The translations under genes were made by a program, and so were the position numbers. Below, piece after piece: positions 22,263-35,100 of a DNA stretch of 64,000 nt (positions within the stretch are counted from its first letter, which is position 1; the number at the start of each line of letters is the position of its first letter). The notes under the pieces were generated by a model. That model saw only the letters and a program-made list of their open reading frames with translations. It did no database searches and was not told the DNA's origin. The DNA is from Larix kaempferi (Eukaryota > Streptophyta > Pinopsida > Pinales > Pinaceae), in NCBI GenBank assembly GCA_027924585.1, contig BSBM01000597.1:1385501-1449500 (forward strand). The letters are read 5' to 3'.

Positions 22263-23149
22263 TTGTGGGCATTTATTTCTATCTTTAGAAAGACTTAATA
22301 CAGAAGCATGGGATCTGCTAGCTCCTGTATCATAGTAAAGACAATAACCTATAAGGAAGATATTTAGTTAATGTGCAATGCTAAGGTGACAGATACATGG
22401 TAACAACTTACAGTGTTCAGTGGCTCAAAATTGTAATGACACCACGTCAAGAAGATGTTTATATCCCTCATAGAAGAGCTTGAATGAATATCCAAACAGA
22501 CTTGTACAGTACATATTGACAATGCTTGCTGTATTATGAACATTTCTGGATAGATAAATACCAGGACACCGTATCCAGGTTGGCTTGGCCATCATATGCC
22601 CCTGATATTTGATAATACCATAATTGAAATACTGCCAACCATGATATTCTTACAAAGTTCAACAGAGGTATGTACTTTGAGCAAAGCCATAATGTATGAA
22701 TAAATTGGAGTAGTGAAAATGGAACAACATTTTCACCAGCAGTTGAAGGACCAAATTTGCATAAAATCGAGAAGCCCCCACAACATCCCAAGTTATGGAA
22801 CTGACTTAAATTGGCATGCCTACTAACTGCTAAAAGAATCTTCTTATTGTACGATAGAATAATCTTCTTTCCGGAGAAGCCAAAAACAATATAAGCCAGC
22901 TGATACTGCAACAGCAGACAAATACAAATACATACAAATTGTATGCATTACCGATTTCTGAACTCAATCATAGCTCATGAACTGATTATATACCTTTTGG
23001 GTGCCACCACATTGCCTCAGAGTCCATTCAGGATACCTGTCACTATACTCGGCTGCTGCAAACCATGGAAATACACCTCCACCACCTCTGGCAATTGGGA
23101 ATGCACTTCCAGTTAAATTTGAAATATATAAAAGATGCTGCTTTGCAAT
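22263..23149 (-). other. 3' flank and 3' UTR of the auxilin-like gene
   Basis: Downstream of the stop codon at 23150 the minus strand is non-coding. A candidate 3' UTR intron donor AAAAG|GTATAT lies near 22997. The poly(A) site was not identified. Confidence 0.35.
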
Positions 23150-23188
23150 CTAGAAAAGCTCTTCTGAATTAAATTTGTTCCATGCCTC
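23150..23188 (-). CDS. Auxilin-like gene exon 8
   Basis: This final 39-bp exon encodes [12 protein letters not shown] and TAG, the invariant ending of plant auxilin-related proteins. The acceptor is GGACACAG|GAGGCA. Confidence 0.94.
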   Translation of the reverse strand, partial: EAWNKFNSEELF

Positions 23189-26100
23189 CTGTGTCCCAAA
23201 CAGAGGATGAAAAAATAGCAGTCAATAATAAGTCCAAATAGCAATAAAATCAAAATGACAAACTTAAAAGAGAAAAAAAGCCTGCCACCACATTACTTAA
23301 TGAATATGTAATATTGATGAAATTTTCATAATCTTGAATGAAGCCAATCCTTCAATACCTTCAACAAGTCAAACACCTTCTCAGCGATATATTTCTGTTG
23401 GATAGTTGCACCTTTCTGCTGCACTTTATCTGGATGTACACACAACGTAGCCTTCCTGTAAACTTTCTTAACAGAAGCTGCAGTGATAACATCTGTTAAC
23501 GACACAGGTTGCCAACCGCTTTCTGGCCAAAGGATCTGAGAATATAGCAAATAATATAAGTTGAGTAATTCATTGCTGACAAATGAAGTACATGAATGCT
23601 GAAAGGCATCCACAGAATGTAATTTTGTTATGCATGGTAATATTATGTTAATAACCAAGTTGTCTGTACAGTGTAAACGGATCTGGATATGGATATGGCA
23701 TTACTTTTCAAATTTTTTATACAACACAACTAGGTAATATATATATATATAACATAAAACTGAGACAAGCCCGTTGGGTTAGCTCAAGTGGTTGAGAGCT
23801 GTGAGCAGAAGGTCTCCGGGTCAAATACCCGGGTGGCTATGCATAGATATTTAAGGGCCTCACTTGATGTCCCCACCGGGTTAGGCCCCGTAATCAGGGC
23901 TGGTGGTTTACCTTGGGTACCATCCTCAAAATGAGGGGAAGTACCTGAGGCCCGAGGGTTTTCCCACGACATGTTCCAAGGGAAAAAAAAAACATAAAAC
24001 TGAGACAGAAAACTCCAATGTTCTCCACCAAGTTTCTGAAACGTGGGGATAAAATAGCAGGAAAATACATCCAGGGGACACATGGAGATGGACCCCAAAT
24101 TTTAGGTAGCATCATGGTGGACGTCAGAGTCCCTTGGTATAGGGGACCCCATCTCTAAAATTATAGAAGAATAAAAATTTCAATATATGAAAACATAAAT
24201 GATACATCTAATTGTATTTCATAATAAAGAATTTGATAGAGTTGACCAACTTAGTTTAGCATTTTAGGGTTTAGGGTTTTCTTTTTGTTTTCATTTTTAA
24301 CAAAATTTCAAGTCAAATATTAGGGGGAGCACCCAAGGATTTAGACAGTCAAGACTTGAAATTTCCAAATGTTTGGTAAATTCCTAATTTTGTTATAATT
24401 TGGGTACAGTTTCGGTCCATCAATGATTCCTTGACTGTGCCAAATACACAAACTGAGATGAATAATTCGGCCAATCCAAAATTTTGGCAACCTTCCATAC
24501 TAGAAGATGCCATTCACCCAAATTGGTAACTATCATTGGGCTATTAATGATGTAATTGAAATTCTAACTCTTTACTCTCTATGGGGAGCTGACCATAAAT
24601 AGAGTTCCTACTCTTTATTGAGATTAGAAGCTTCCACAAATAGTTATAACCATATAATCAAAGGCCATCATATTCAAAGGTTTCCAACTTGCAACAAATT
24701 TATGGTTATAAAATTATAAATATTTTAATGGGCTCCTGCTATTTTTCATTTGCAGAACACAAGCTGAGATCTTCAATTCTCAGTAAGATCAGGAGCTGCT
24801 AAAAAATATCAGCAGTGCTCTTGAATTTGCAGCAAAATAAGCCAAAACAGAATACCAAAACTACTCAACCTATTTGTACTCATACCTCTTTTCATAAGGG
24901 AGATTTGAGGTTCTTTGAAAGTGATTTGGCAATGCATTACATTAGACTCTTAGAGCAATCACTATAGGCTGTGAAGATGTCATTCCACGCCTTCTAGGGA
25001 TTTATCTTTTAAGTTGGGGTTTCTTCTTTATTTAAATAATTTAGGAAGATTTTTCTTCTTTCCTTTTAGATATCACCATTTCTGCAGGATACGAAATGAA
25101 ATCCATTTCCTGGCAGGATCCAGATCTGAAACAAAACCAGATGCTCAGTACTATATCCACCCATTCCACTTACTTCGATACAGAAAAGTGGAAACACTGA
25201 TTCACGGATCCTGAGGGCAGTACTAGCAGATCTGGTAACAACATTTAAAAATAGAATTCGTTATAATGAGATTTTGTGTACTTCAAAGTGCCATTCTCAA
25301 TTATCTTTCCATGTGATTAATTTGAAATAATACACGTGGAAAAAAGCAACACTAGAGCATAGTTTGATCGGGAAGGTTATGACAAATTGAATGCCAAATA
25401 GCTACAATCTGACTATGCACTTTCTCCATAAAAAGATATACAGAATACATTTGGCATGTATTCCAACTTGTGTGAAAATAAGACTTCAACTTATCCTCAC
25501 TTAAAATAGATTTAAGATTTGCAAGGATATAGTTCATCAGGAAAGTAGCTACAAGTTTCTAATTAATTTGGTAGTAAACAAACTTGAAAGTTAATTAATA
25601 ATAATAATAATAATCTAATTTTTAAGGTCGCAGCCAAGCCAAACACCAATCTGGTGTATGAGACGCCCTTGTTTGTGGGGCAAGGGACCCCCTCTGCGCA
25701 GCAATTTGACTGCTAAAGTCCACAGAGGTGTACATACCCTACCCCCGTCCGGATTTGAACCTGTGACCTCATAGGAGGAACCACATGTTCTTAACCGTTA
25801 GGCCCACTCAGGCTGTACAATGCACTTTTTCCAAGGAACATACAGAGGATAATCAGCATGTACTCCAATTTGTGTAGGGAAATTTTCTGGGGCTAATATT
25901 TGCCACTTGTAATTCTTCCATTTTTACACAAAAGGATTGGCTGATTGAAAATGAATATTCGCCCAAATTTCTATAGAATCTTTTTAGTTTACATGAAATA
26001 TGCACTAAATTTTACTGTAAGATGTGTAAAATCCTTAAAAATCTAAACCATTTTGCAAAACTATCCTTAAGTATTTATAGTTGATAACTTGATATTGCAA

Positions 26101-29100
26101 GAAATATGAAGATTCAACAAGCCTTCTATATTGAAAAAAATTATGGATCCTTACGGTGAGACACTATGTCTTCAACTAGTTCTCACTTAAAACAGGTTCA
26201 GTATTTGTAAGGAAACAGCTCATCAGAGAAATCAGAAAGCAGCTATAAGTAGTCATACTTAAGTTTAAACCCAGCTACCTATTGCTTAGATGGTTGGTAG
26301 AGGACTAATGAAAGCATCCGTGAACTCCTTTTCCATTACATGATTCCCAGCAATGACTTCAATTTATCTAGATTCTAAACATAACTTCAAGAATGTTAAT
26401 TAGAATATATGCTAGCTCGTACCATCTTTCTTCGCTTATTGTTAATGTTATTGTATATACTATTATCATAGATTTCCCCGCCTGATTGCTGTGGTCAAAA
26501 ACAAGACTCTCTGATGAATATGACATATCAAATGCAAAGATATGTTCAGACTGGTTTGTCCTGCCTTGCTTTGCAATTTTCGCATCCCTGATACAAAATA
26601 CTTTATCCCATATGCAATTTTTTTAATTTTGCTGATACAATGCCAACTTGCAAGAATTTGTTGCAGTCAGAAGACCAATCAGCAATTACAAATATAACAG
26701 AAGAAAAGGGAAGATAGGAACATACGGGTGATTAAAGAACAAAGAAGTTTTGGGACCTGGGTTGATATAGCAGTATTTGGGAATTAGGTTGGTTATTCAC
26801 TGTTCCCCATAGCTTGAAATTACTGGTGTTCCCACAGCAAGGTTCAGACTCTGGTTGTATAAACTAACCCTAACCATTCTAGGATGAAACTTTCCTATCT
26901 GGTGTAGCCTGTACACGCCACAATGTTGTTCTAGTTGATCTTTGATATCTACTACAATGGAGTCCCTTTGACCTGTTTGATATCTATTTTTTGACATAAA
27001 AGTAGCCTAGACAATTCTTCAAGAAAATCATGCATACGTCAATAAGATTATTTCTTCTTAGAGTATAGGTTTAAAATTTAGTAGTGAGTTTAAAGTTTAT
27101 TAAACCCAGCTACCTATTGCTTAAATGGTTGTTAGAGACAAATGAAAACTTCAGTGAATTCCTTTGCCATTACATGATCCTCAGCAATGACTTCAATTTA
27201 TTTAAACATAACTTCAGGAATGTTAATTACAATATTTGCTATCTCGCAACATCTTTCTTCGCTAATTGTTAATGGTATTTGTATATACTATTTATCATAG
27301 ATTTCCCTGCCTGATTACTGGGGTCAAAAACAAGACTCCATGATGAATATGGCATATCACATACAAAAATATGTTCAGACTGGTTTGTCCTGCTTTTGAT
27401 TCCATATGCAATTTTTCAACTTTGCTGATAAAATGCCAACTGGCAAGATCTGTTGGTAGTCAGAAGACTGACCAGAAATTATAAATATAGCAGTAGAAAA
27501 GAGAAGATAGCATAAAGGGTGACCAAGGAACGAGGATACTTTGAGACCTTGGTTGATATAGCAGTATTTTGCAATTAATTGGTTATTACTTATTTGGTGT
27601 TCCCAAAGCTGAAAAGTACTGGTGCTCCCACAACTAGGTTCAGACTCTGGTTGTATGTAGTAAACCTAACCATTGTAGGATGAATGCACTTTCCTATCTC
27701 ATTGGTGTACGTGCAACAATGTTGTTCTAGTTGATCTTTGGTATCTACTACTACGGAGTGACGAGTCCCTTTGAGCTGTTTGCATCTATCTTTGCCATAA
27801 AAGTAACCTAGGCAGTCCTTCAAGAAAATCATGCATACATCAATAAGATTATTTCTTCTTAGAGTATAGGTTCAAACTTTAGTAGTGCTAAAGTTTAAAC
27901 CCAGCTACCTATTGCTTAGATGGTTGTTGGAGACTAATGAACTTCATTGAACTCCTTTGTCATTACATGATCCCCGGCAATGACTTCAATTTATCTAAAC
28001 ATAACTTCAGGAATGTTAATTACAGTATTTGGTAGCTCGCAAAATCTTTCTTCATAATTGTTAATGTTATTTGTATATAGTATTTATCAATTATCAATGA
28101 TCATAGATTTCCCTGCCTGATTACTGGGGTCAAAAACAAGACTCCGTTATGAATATGGCATATCACATGCAAAAATATGTTCAGACTGGTTTGTCCTGCT
28201 TTGCTTTCCAATTTTTGCATCCCTGATACAGAATAACTTCATTCCATATGCAATTTTTCAATTTGCTGATACAATGCCAAATGGCAAGATCTGTCGGCCA
28301 ACCAGCAATTACAAATAAGCAGTAGAAAAGGGAAGATGGGGACATAAGGGTGACTTAGGAACAATGACACTTTGCAACCTCAGTTTATACAGCAGTATTT
28401 TGGAATTAGATTGGTTATTTGGTGTTTCCTATAGCTGGAAATTACTGGTGTTCCCACAGCTAGGTTCAGACTGTGGTTGTCTGTATTAAACCTAAGTTGC
28501 ACGAAACGTGGAAACGTGGACAACTTTCAGAAATGGGAACACTTGGAAACATGACCCCCCTAAAATGGGTACGTCAGGGGAAACATAATATATATATAGT
28601 TTTTTTGAATCACGTTATCTCATAATAAAATAAGAATGAGAGGTTGATTTGTAGGTAGGTTTAGAAACAATTTCGAGGTAAATTTATTTTCATTTTCCAT
28701 AAACTAGGGTTTTTTTAGATTTCCTATGGGTCCCAAGCTGCTCATGGACCCTTGGAGGTTTCCGAGAAGTTTCTGAGAAGTTTTAAACCTAACCATTGTA
28801 GGATGAATGCACTTTCCTATCTCATTGGTGTCGGTTCCACAATGTTGTTCTAGTTGATCTTTGGTATCTACTACTATGGAGTCCCTTTGACCTGCTTGCC
28901 ATCTATCTTTGACATAAAAGTAGCCTAAGCAGTCGTTCGAAAAAATCATGCATATGTCGATAAGATTATTTCTTCTTAGAGTATAAGTTGAAGTGTGTGT
29001 GCAAAGTTATGACTAGTTATGCATCCTCGAAGACATCCAAAGTCCAAACTAATATATTTAGACCCTAGAAATTTCTTCTCCTGTGGGTATACAAGTGATG

Positions 29101-32100
29101 CAACTGCAATTACAAGTGTATCAACCAAAATAATAAAATGAGAAATACATCTTCAATATTTGTGAGAAATCCTTACATATTGCAGTGTAGAAAGCAGGGC
29201 CCGCAAATTGCCCTCTTTCCCTGTTGCCCACCGCTTTATATCAGCATCCACGGTTTCTGCTAGTCTCTGCAAAAACAAGTATCAGTGTCTCCAGCTTGAC
29301 CTTCTATAGTAATAACATTATTTCTTACTAATTACGATGATTCTTGAAAGCAACTTCTAGTTTAAGGGCCAAATTAAATATGGCTGCCAGAATTCTTCAT
29401 ACTGGCATGAGGTGTTACAGCGACGCTGGTTTTTGCAACCATTTAAATTTTGACCAACAGAAAGAAGATGTGATACTGTAAAAAGTGTTACAAATTGCAA
29501 AAGTTTATAGTTTAAATCCAACTTACAAAATTAAAACATGCTTTCTATCTACATCCTTTTCCATTATCACGTTAAGAAAGCAACTTAAACATTTACGAAA
29601 TAGAGTTTCTTAGAGTGGTCAAGAGCACAACTCCCATGAGCACTTTACCAAGGAGCTAGCAACAGTCCTCTAGTGCAGTGTAAAGGACTTTGTTGCCAAT
29701 GCCAATGTCCCTAGAGAACACCCATATTCTGGAGACAGTGTTAGGCAGTACAGTCACAACTAAGCAGTGCACAGAAGACCGTAGATTTATTTCAGGGTAG
29801 ATTAATCAATATAAATCATAATCTGAATAGGAAGCAGGAAGCAAGTATGCAGTTCAACTTGACAGAAGTTTCTACTTTCTACATTCAGATCAGATTTAGT
29901 TGTCCATATTTCAGCCAAAATGACCATTTTGGTAAGATATTATAGATACCCTTCAAGTTGGAGCCAAGATGAATATGCTGGCTCTCCTTGCTTATGTAGA
30001 AAGGAGGGGTTAGTCTGACCACTCTGGCCTCTGGGTATGACACTCTTGATGGACATGCATATTGATTTTTAATGTAATATATGATGCATTATCAACAAAC
30101 AGAAAAATATTTAAGCTTACATTTTTCTCTGCTTGCTCTCTTTGTGCTTGCAAATCACGGTCATTCTTTTGTGCTAATGCGTTCGCCTGACAAATTTTAT
30201 CATATACTGTAAGTCAGATTGAACACAACTTAAAATTCCAGTGTTCCACTTAGCTAGTTTAAAATCAGATAGAGAGAATCCATCTACCCTAATTCAAATA
30301 TCATTTAAATTAGAGGGAATCCATCTTAGGATATCTACATGACCCTAAATTACAATGTCATCAATGCATATCACTAGAGCTGTAAGTGGCAACTCATTAT
30401 AGCTTCCCACAAATCAATCAGATAGCATACCGCACGTTCAAGGGTACGTTGATGCCGTTCCAACCTAGCTCTTCTCCTGTCGGCAGTTTCGCCAGGAATC
30501 TCTTGAAAATCTTCACCAGAGGGTGCAGCTTCACAAGCCAACAAATTTAAATAAAGAAAAGTCCCTGCCCTGTAAACAGATACATGGATGGGGAAACAAG
30601 AAGTGTGCATAGACTTGCCATGAAAAATAATACAAGTAGCACATTTTTCTGAACAGATAACATATATTACAGTCCAGAAAGGGGCATAGCCTCTCTAATT
30701 AAAATTATCAGTACCAATAGAACCCATTTCTTACTAAAAAGTGAAGTCCAATCATCAGCCGTGTTTGTTGATAAATTTGATCGCCTATAACTTTGTGGTG
30801 TTCCTGCAGTAGCTCTCTGAAAGCCTTCACCAGAAAATCCCCTATTTTGAGATTGCATGTCAGCAGTGGCATCCTGCAAAGAAAACAGCTTGCCTTACTC
30901 AGCTTTAGAAAAAACACACCAAAACACAGATACCAATAAACAAGATGCACAATCATGGAGAGACTAAATTGATTACTTACCGAGGTACCCGTTCTTTGCC
31001 TCGGTGCACTGTGTGTACGAGCACCCATACCAAAAAAAGATTCAAGGTCATTGTCATTTCTCCGTTGCCTCTCTTTTGCAGCTGCTGCAGCCCTCTCTGC
31101 AACAGCTCTCTCTGCTCGTTCCCTTGCTTCTGCAGCTGCCCTCTCAACAGCAGCTCTTTCTGCTGCTCGTTCTCGAGCCTCGGCATTGGCTCTCTCTACA
31201 GCAGCACGTTCTGCTCTAAGCCTTGCATCTGCAGAAGCTCTTTCACTACCAACTCTATCTGATGCTGGCCTTTCACGAACTGCTGCTGCTGCTCTTTCTG
31301 CAGCAGTTCTTTCCGCTGCTGCTCTTTCTTTCGCCTCTGCAGCAGCTCTTTCCCTTGCCTCTGCAGCTGCTCGTTCCCTGACTTCTGCAGCTGCCCGCTC
31401 AACAGCAGCTCTTTCTGCAGCTGCTCGTTCCCTCGCCTCTGCAGCTGCTCTCTCCCTTGCCTCTGCAGCTGCTCGCTCAACAGCAGCTCGTTCTGCTCTC
31501 TCTTTTGCCTCTGCAGCTGCTCTTTCTCGTGCTTCTGCCGCTGCTCTTTCCCGTGCTTCTGCAGTTGCCCTCTCTACTGCAGCCCTCTCTGCTCTCTGGC
31601 GTGCCTCTTGGGTAGCTCTTTCTATGGCTAGTCTATCTTTCTCTCTCTCTCTTTCTCTTTCCCGTTCTCTTTCTTTTTCACGTTCCTTCTCCCTTTGTTT
31701 TCTCTCTCTTTCTTGACCCTCTCTTTCATGTTCTTCTTGTTCACGAGCCTCCGAAGCAGCTTTTCCCACCTTTTCTTTTTCCTCCTCTCGAGCTGCTTTA
31801 GCATCCTTCTCTTTATCTTCTCGTTCTCGAGTTGCTTTCACCACCCTCTCTTTTTCTTCTTTCCCCTGGATCTCTTCAGCAACTCTTGTATCTCTTCTAC
31901 CTTGTTTTTCTCTTTCTTGAGACTTACCTTCCTTCACTTCTCTTTCCCAGTTGCCTCTTGCTTCTTTGGCTTGTTTAATTTTTGCTTCAGCTCTGTCCAT
32001 AGCTTCCTTCATAGCAGCAGTTGAGGCTGATGCTGCAAAGCTACCATCTACTTTTCCATCTGTGCAATGTGACAGTGGGTCTCCAACGTGAACTCGACGC

Positions 32101-35100
32101 CCACCAGATACAAAGCGTTCAAGTTCTTGAATTGATGAACTTTCCATGGTTTTACCAGAGTGAGGCTGATAGTCTGACATCTTTGAAGTTTTCTTTGAAG
32201 ATGGCCCCTGCTTGATGACTAAAGGAGGAGGTGGCCTTGAAGGTGGCGGGTGTTGTGTAGGTTTTGTAAGAAGCTTAACTTCATCCACAGTAACTAATTT
32301 CTCATTGACATGATTTGCACCCTTCTCAGGTTTGACTGAAGGGGACGATCTTTTCATGTTACTAACATACGTAGAGTTTTCATGCAAGGGCTGCCGATAT
32401 CTTCCTGGGGAAGAAAATTTTGAAGATAAATCAGTTTTACCACTAGATTTTCTAATATCTGCTCTGGGGACACCTGCATGAGCCTTGCTGTGATCTTTCA
32501 TAGGGTTGTTAATCACGGAGGTTCTTTTCACAGATTTCCCTTCAACTGACTCTGTATTCATGCTTGTATGAGGACTACCACCATGACTGGTCTTCAATGG
32601 GCTCTTAGCTGTGCTGGACTTATTAGTTGGAGAACGAGCTGCACCCCTTGTTATTGAAAATCCATCAAATGCATTGATTTTATCAATCCCCATTGTTCCA
32701 TTGCTAGAAGCTTTTCTTTCCTTTGTGCTTGTAGTTGTTGGCTGAGATGGCATGTTCAACTGTTCCAGGGAATCAGGCAATAAAGTGGAAGATGAATTCG
32801 ATGACAAGTCCGGTTCTAACACAACAAAAGGATCTTCTGCAGTCTTCCGGGGAGAAGCAGTAGCCACCCGATGCTTTGACCTACTCTCTCCAGCTGACCT
32901 GTGACATATTAAGGTTGAAATTGACAACATGCGTTAGTTCTCTGACTAGTTCTCTGACTATTATGGTCACTCATTATTGATTCGAGCACTAATTGAGCTA
33001 AGATTTTTATTAAATAAAAAAAATGTCAATGCAATAAGGTAAAAATTGTCTGGGAAATAAATATAATTCAAATAGTCATAATTTATAGTGAAACAAAAGA
33101 AACCTCCCAAAAATGATGCCAAAAATGATACCCAAATCATTCATTGAAGAATATATTTATTTCTGTCTAATTTCCCAATACAACAAAATCTGACACACAA
33201 CTAAAAAATACAGTAACCTTCCTAAAAGATGCCATCTGCATTATAGCAATTAAGATACATTCCCACATAGAATTAATAAACCTCTTATAAATGCATCAAC
33301 ACAACTTTTTCTTAAGATTTATATTATGTTATTTTCAGATAGTTAGAGACCTGGAATGGGAAATCCCTTGCAAGAAAAAGGCATATTCTATTGGTCTGAT
33401 CTCTGGGACAGTGAGCAAGCTGGATGGTTTTTGTGGAGAGATCTTGCTCAGAACAGCATACTTCAAAATATAAAAATATTTTTACAGGCATTATTGTAGT
33501 CATTGAACCAGGGGGCAGATTAAAACTGCCCAGCAACAAACTGGAAGGAAAGGCTTTGGCTGAACGACAAGCCCATCTTTAGATATGATACCCATGCATG
33601 GCAAACCCATCTATAGATACAACACCTGTGCTATATATGGGTGGTTCAGACAGAGATCACCGGTTGCAGATAAGGAAATTAAATGAGTCATCAGACAAGA
33701 GAATTAATGCTATTTGGAGGGCAACTTGTGATTTTAAGCTAAAGTTACAGCTTGGTTAATTCTTTTGCATGGAGGGATATCTCATCACACTTCTTTATAT
33801 TGTTTATCCATGCCTTTCAATTATCCTTGGTGACACTGCCTTGTGTGCATATATTCATTTACCCTTCTGGACAATGTTTAAAATGACCAATTGTTGTAAA
33901 CATGCATTTGAAATCTTAAGCAAATGGATGTGTCATCATTGGTGCCTTCGTTGATAGGCTTTCATTAATTACTCAGTTATTTGATTGCAATGCCATATCA
34001 AGACACATCCATTGTTGTAAACATGCATTTGAAATCTTAAGCAAATGGATGTGTCATCATTGGTGCCTTCGTTGATAGGCTTTCATTAATTACTCAGTTA
34101 TTTGATTGTAATGCCATATCGAGACTCAAGTAGCTTGCCATTCTCATAGGCTTACTGAGTTATTTGATTGCAATGCCATCTCAAGACTCAAGTTGCTTCC
34201 CATTCTCGTAGATGTGTGTGTGTGTATGTGTGTGTGTATATATATACAGAGAGACAGAGAGAGAGAGAGAGAGAGGCCAACTTGATAACCTGCACAAATT
34301 TTCTTGTCTCATGGATTGTTTAAGGCTTTGGATAGCATCTAAAGAGCGACAACACCCATATCTTTATAAGTATAATGTAACTTGCCACATCAAGCATGAA
34401 GGAGAATAACTGATGCCCATATTGAGTCAGCAGAACACTTCAGTATGGTTACCTCACAATATTGAATGCAAATTGAATGTCCACCCAAATGCTTTAATTG
34501 GAAAGCAGTAAACCACCATCACTAAATAATCTTTTCAGCTGCACAACATTTTGCTATGAAGCATGCAAATTGAATGTCCACCCAAATGCTTTAATTGGAA
34601 AGCAGTAAACCACCATCACTAAATAATCTTTTCAGCTGCACAACATTTTGCTATGAAGCATCATGCCAAGACCTTGGACAACCCAGGTTTATCCATGGAT
34701 GTGTCTCCATATGTAGCTGTAGGTTTTGAAATCTGTTTTGTGGGAATAACATAGCGCTTTTAGATATTTATGCTTCTAATTCAGGGGAATACATGATGTA
34801 TCTTGTGTGTACATGTGAACACAAATTATTGGTCAAAATTAACATGTGGCATGAAGGTCAAATATGAAAATTAAAAAATTTAAGACAGAAATGAAAAATG
34901 CCTCTATGTGTCTATGTGTGAACAAGTGTCTGTATACACTGTATCTGTATATCTATTCTAAGCATGTAGCAAATCTACACCACAGATACCAAAGTGAAGC
35001 AAAAAAAAGGAAAGAAAGAAATAAAAGATCATTTATTTTAATATCCAGAACCAATAAAACGTGATCAATGTCAGTAGGAATGCATTGTACAGGCATATCA

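Noticed and set aside
22534-22911. 125-codon minus-strand frame
   Set aside because: It lies in the 3' flank of the auxilin-like gene and has no recognisable motif.
23768-23840. Possible tRNA gene
   Set aside because: The cloverleaf is incomplete and the unit is followed by a SINE body, A tail and target duplication, so it is a SINE head.
24264-24281. TTTAGGGTTTAGGG, telomere-like repeat
   Set aside because: Only two units; too short to mark a former chromosome end or fusion.
30945-31716. Long plus-strand open frames, one of 221 codons rich in Ser/Ala/Leu
   Set aside because: These are antisense readings of the ERAAAEAR-encoding exon of the auxilin-like gene. The repetitive codons keep all frames open.
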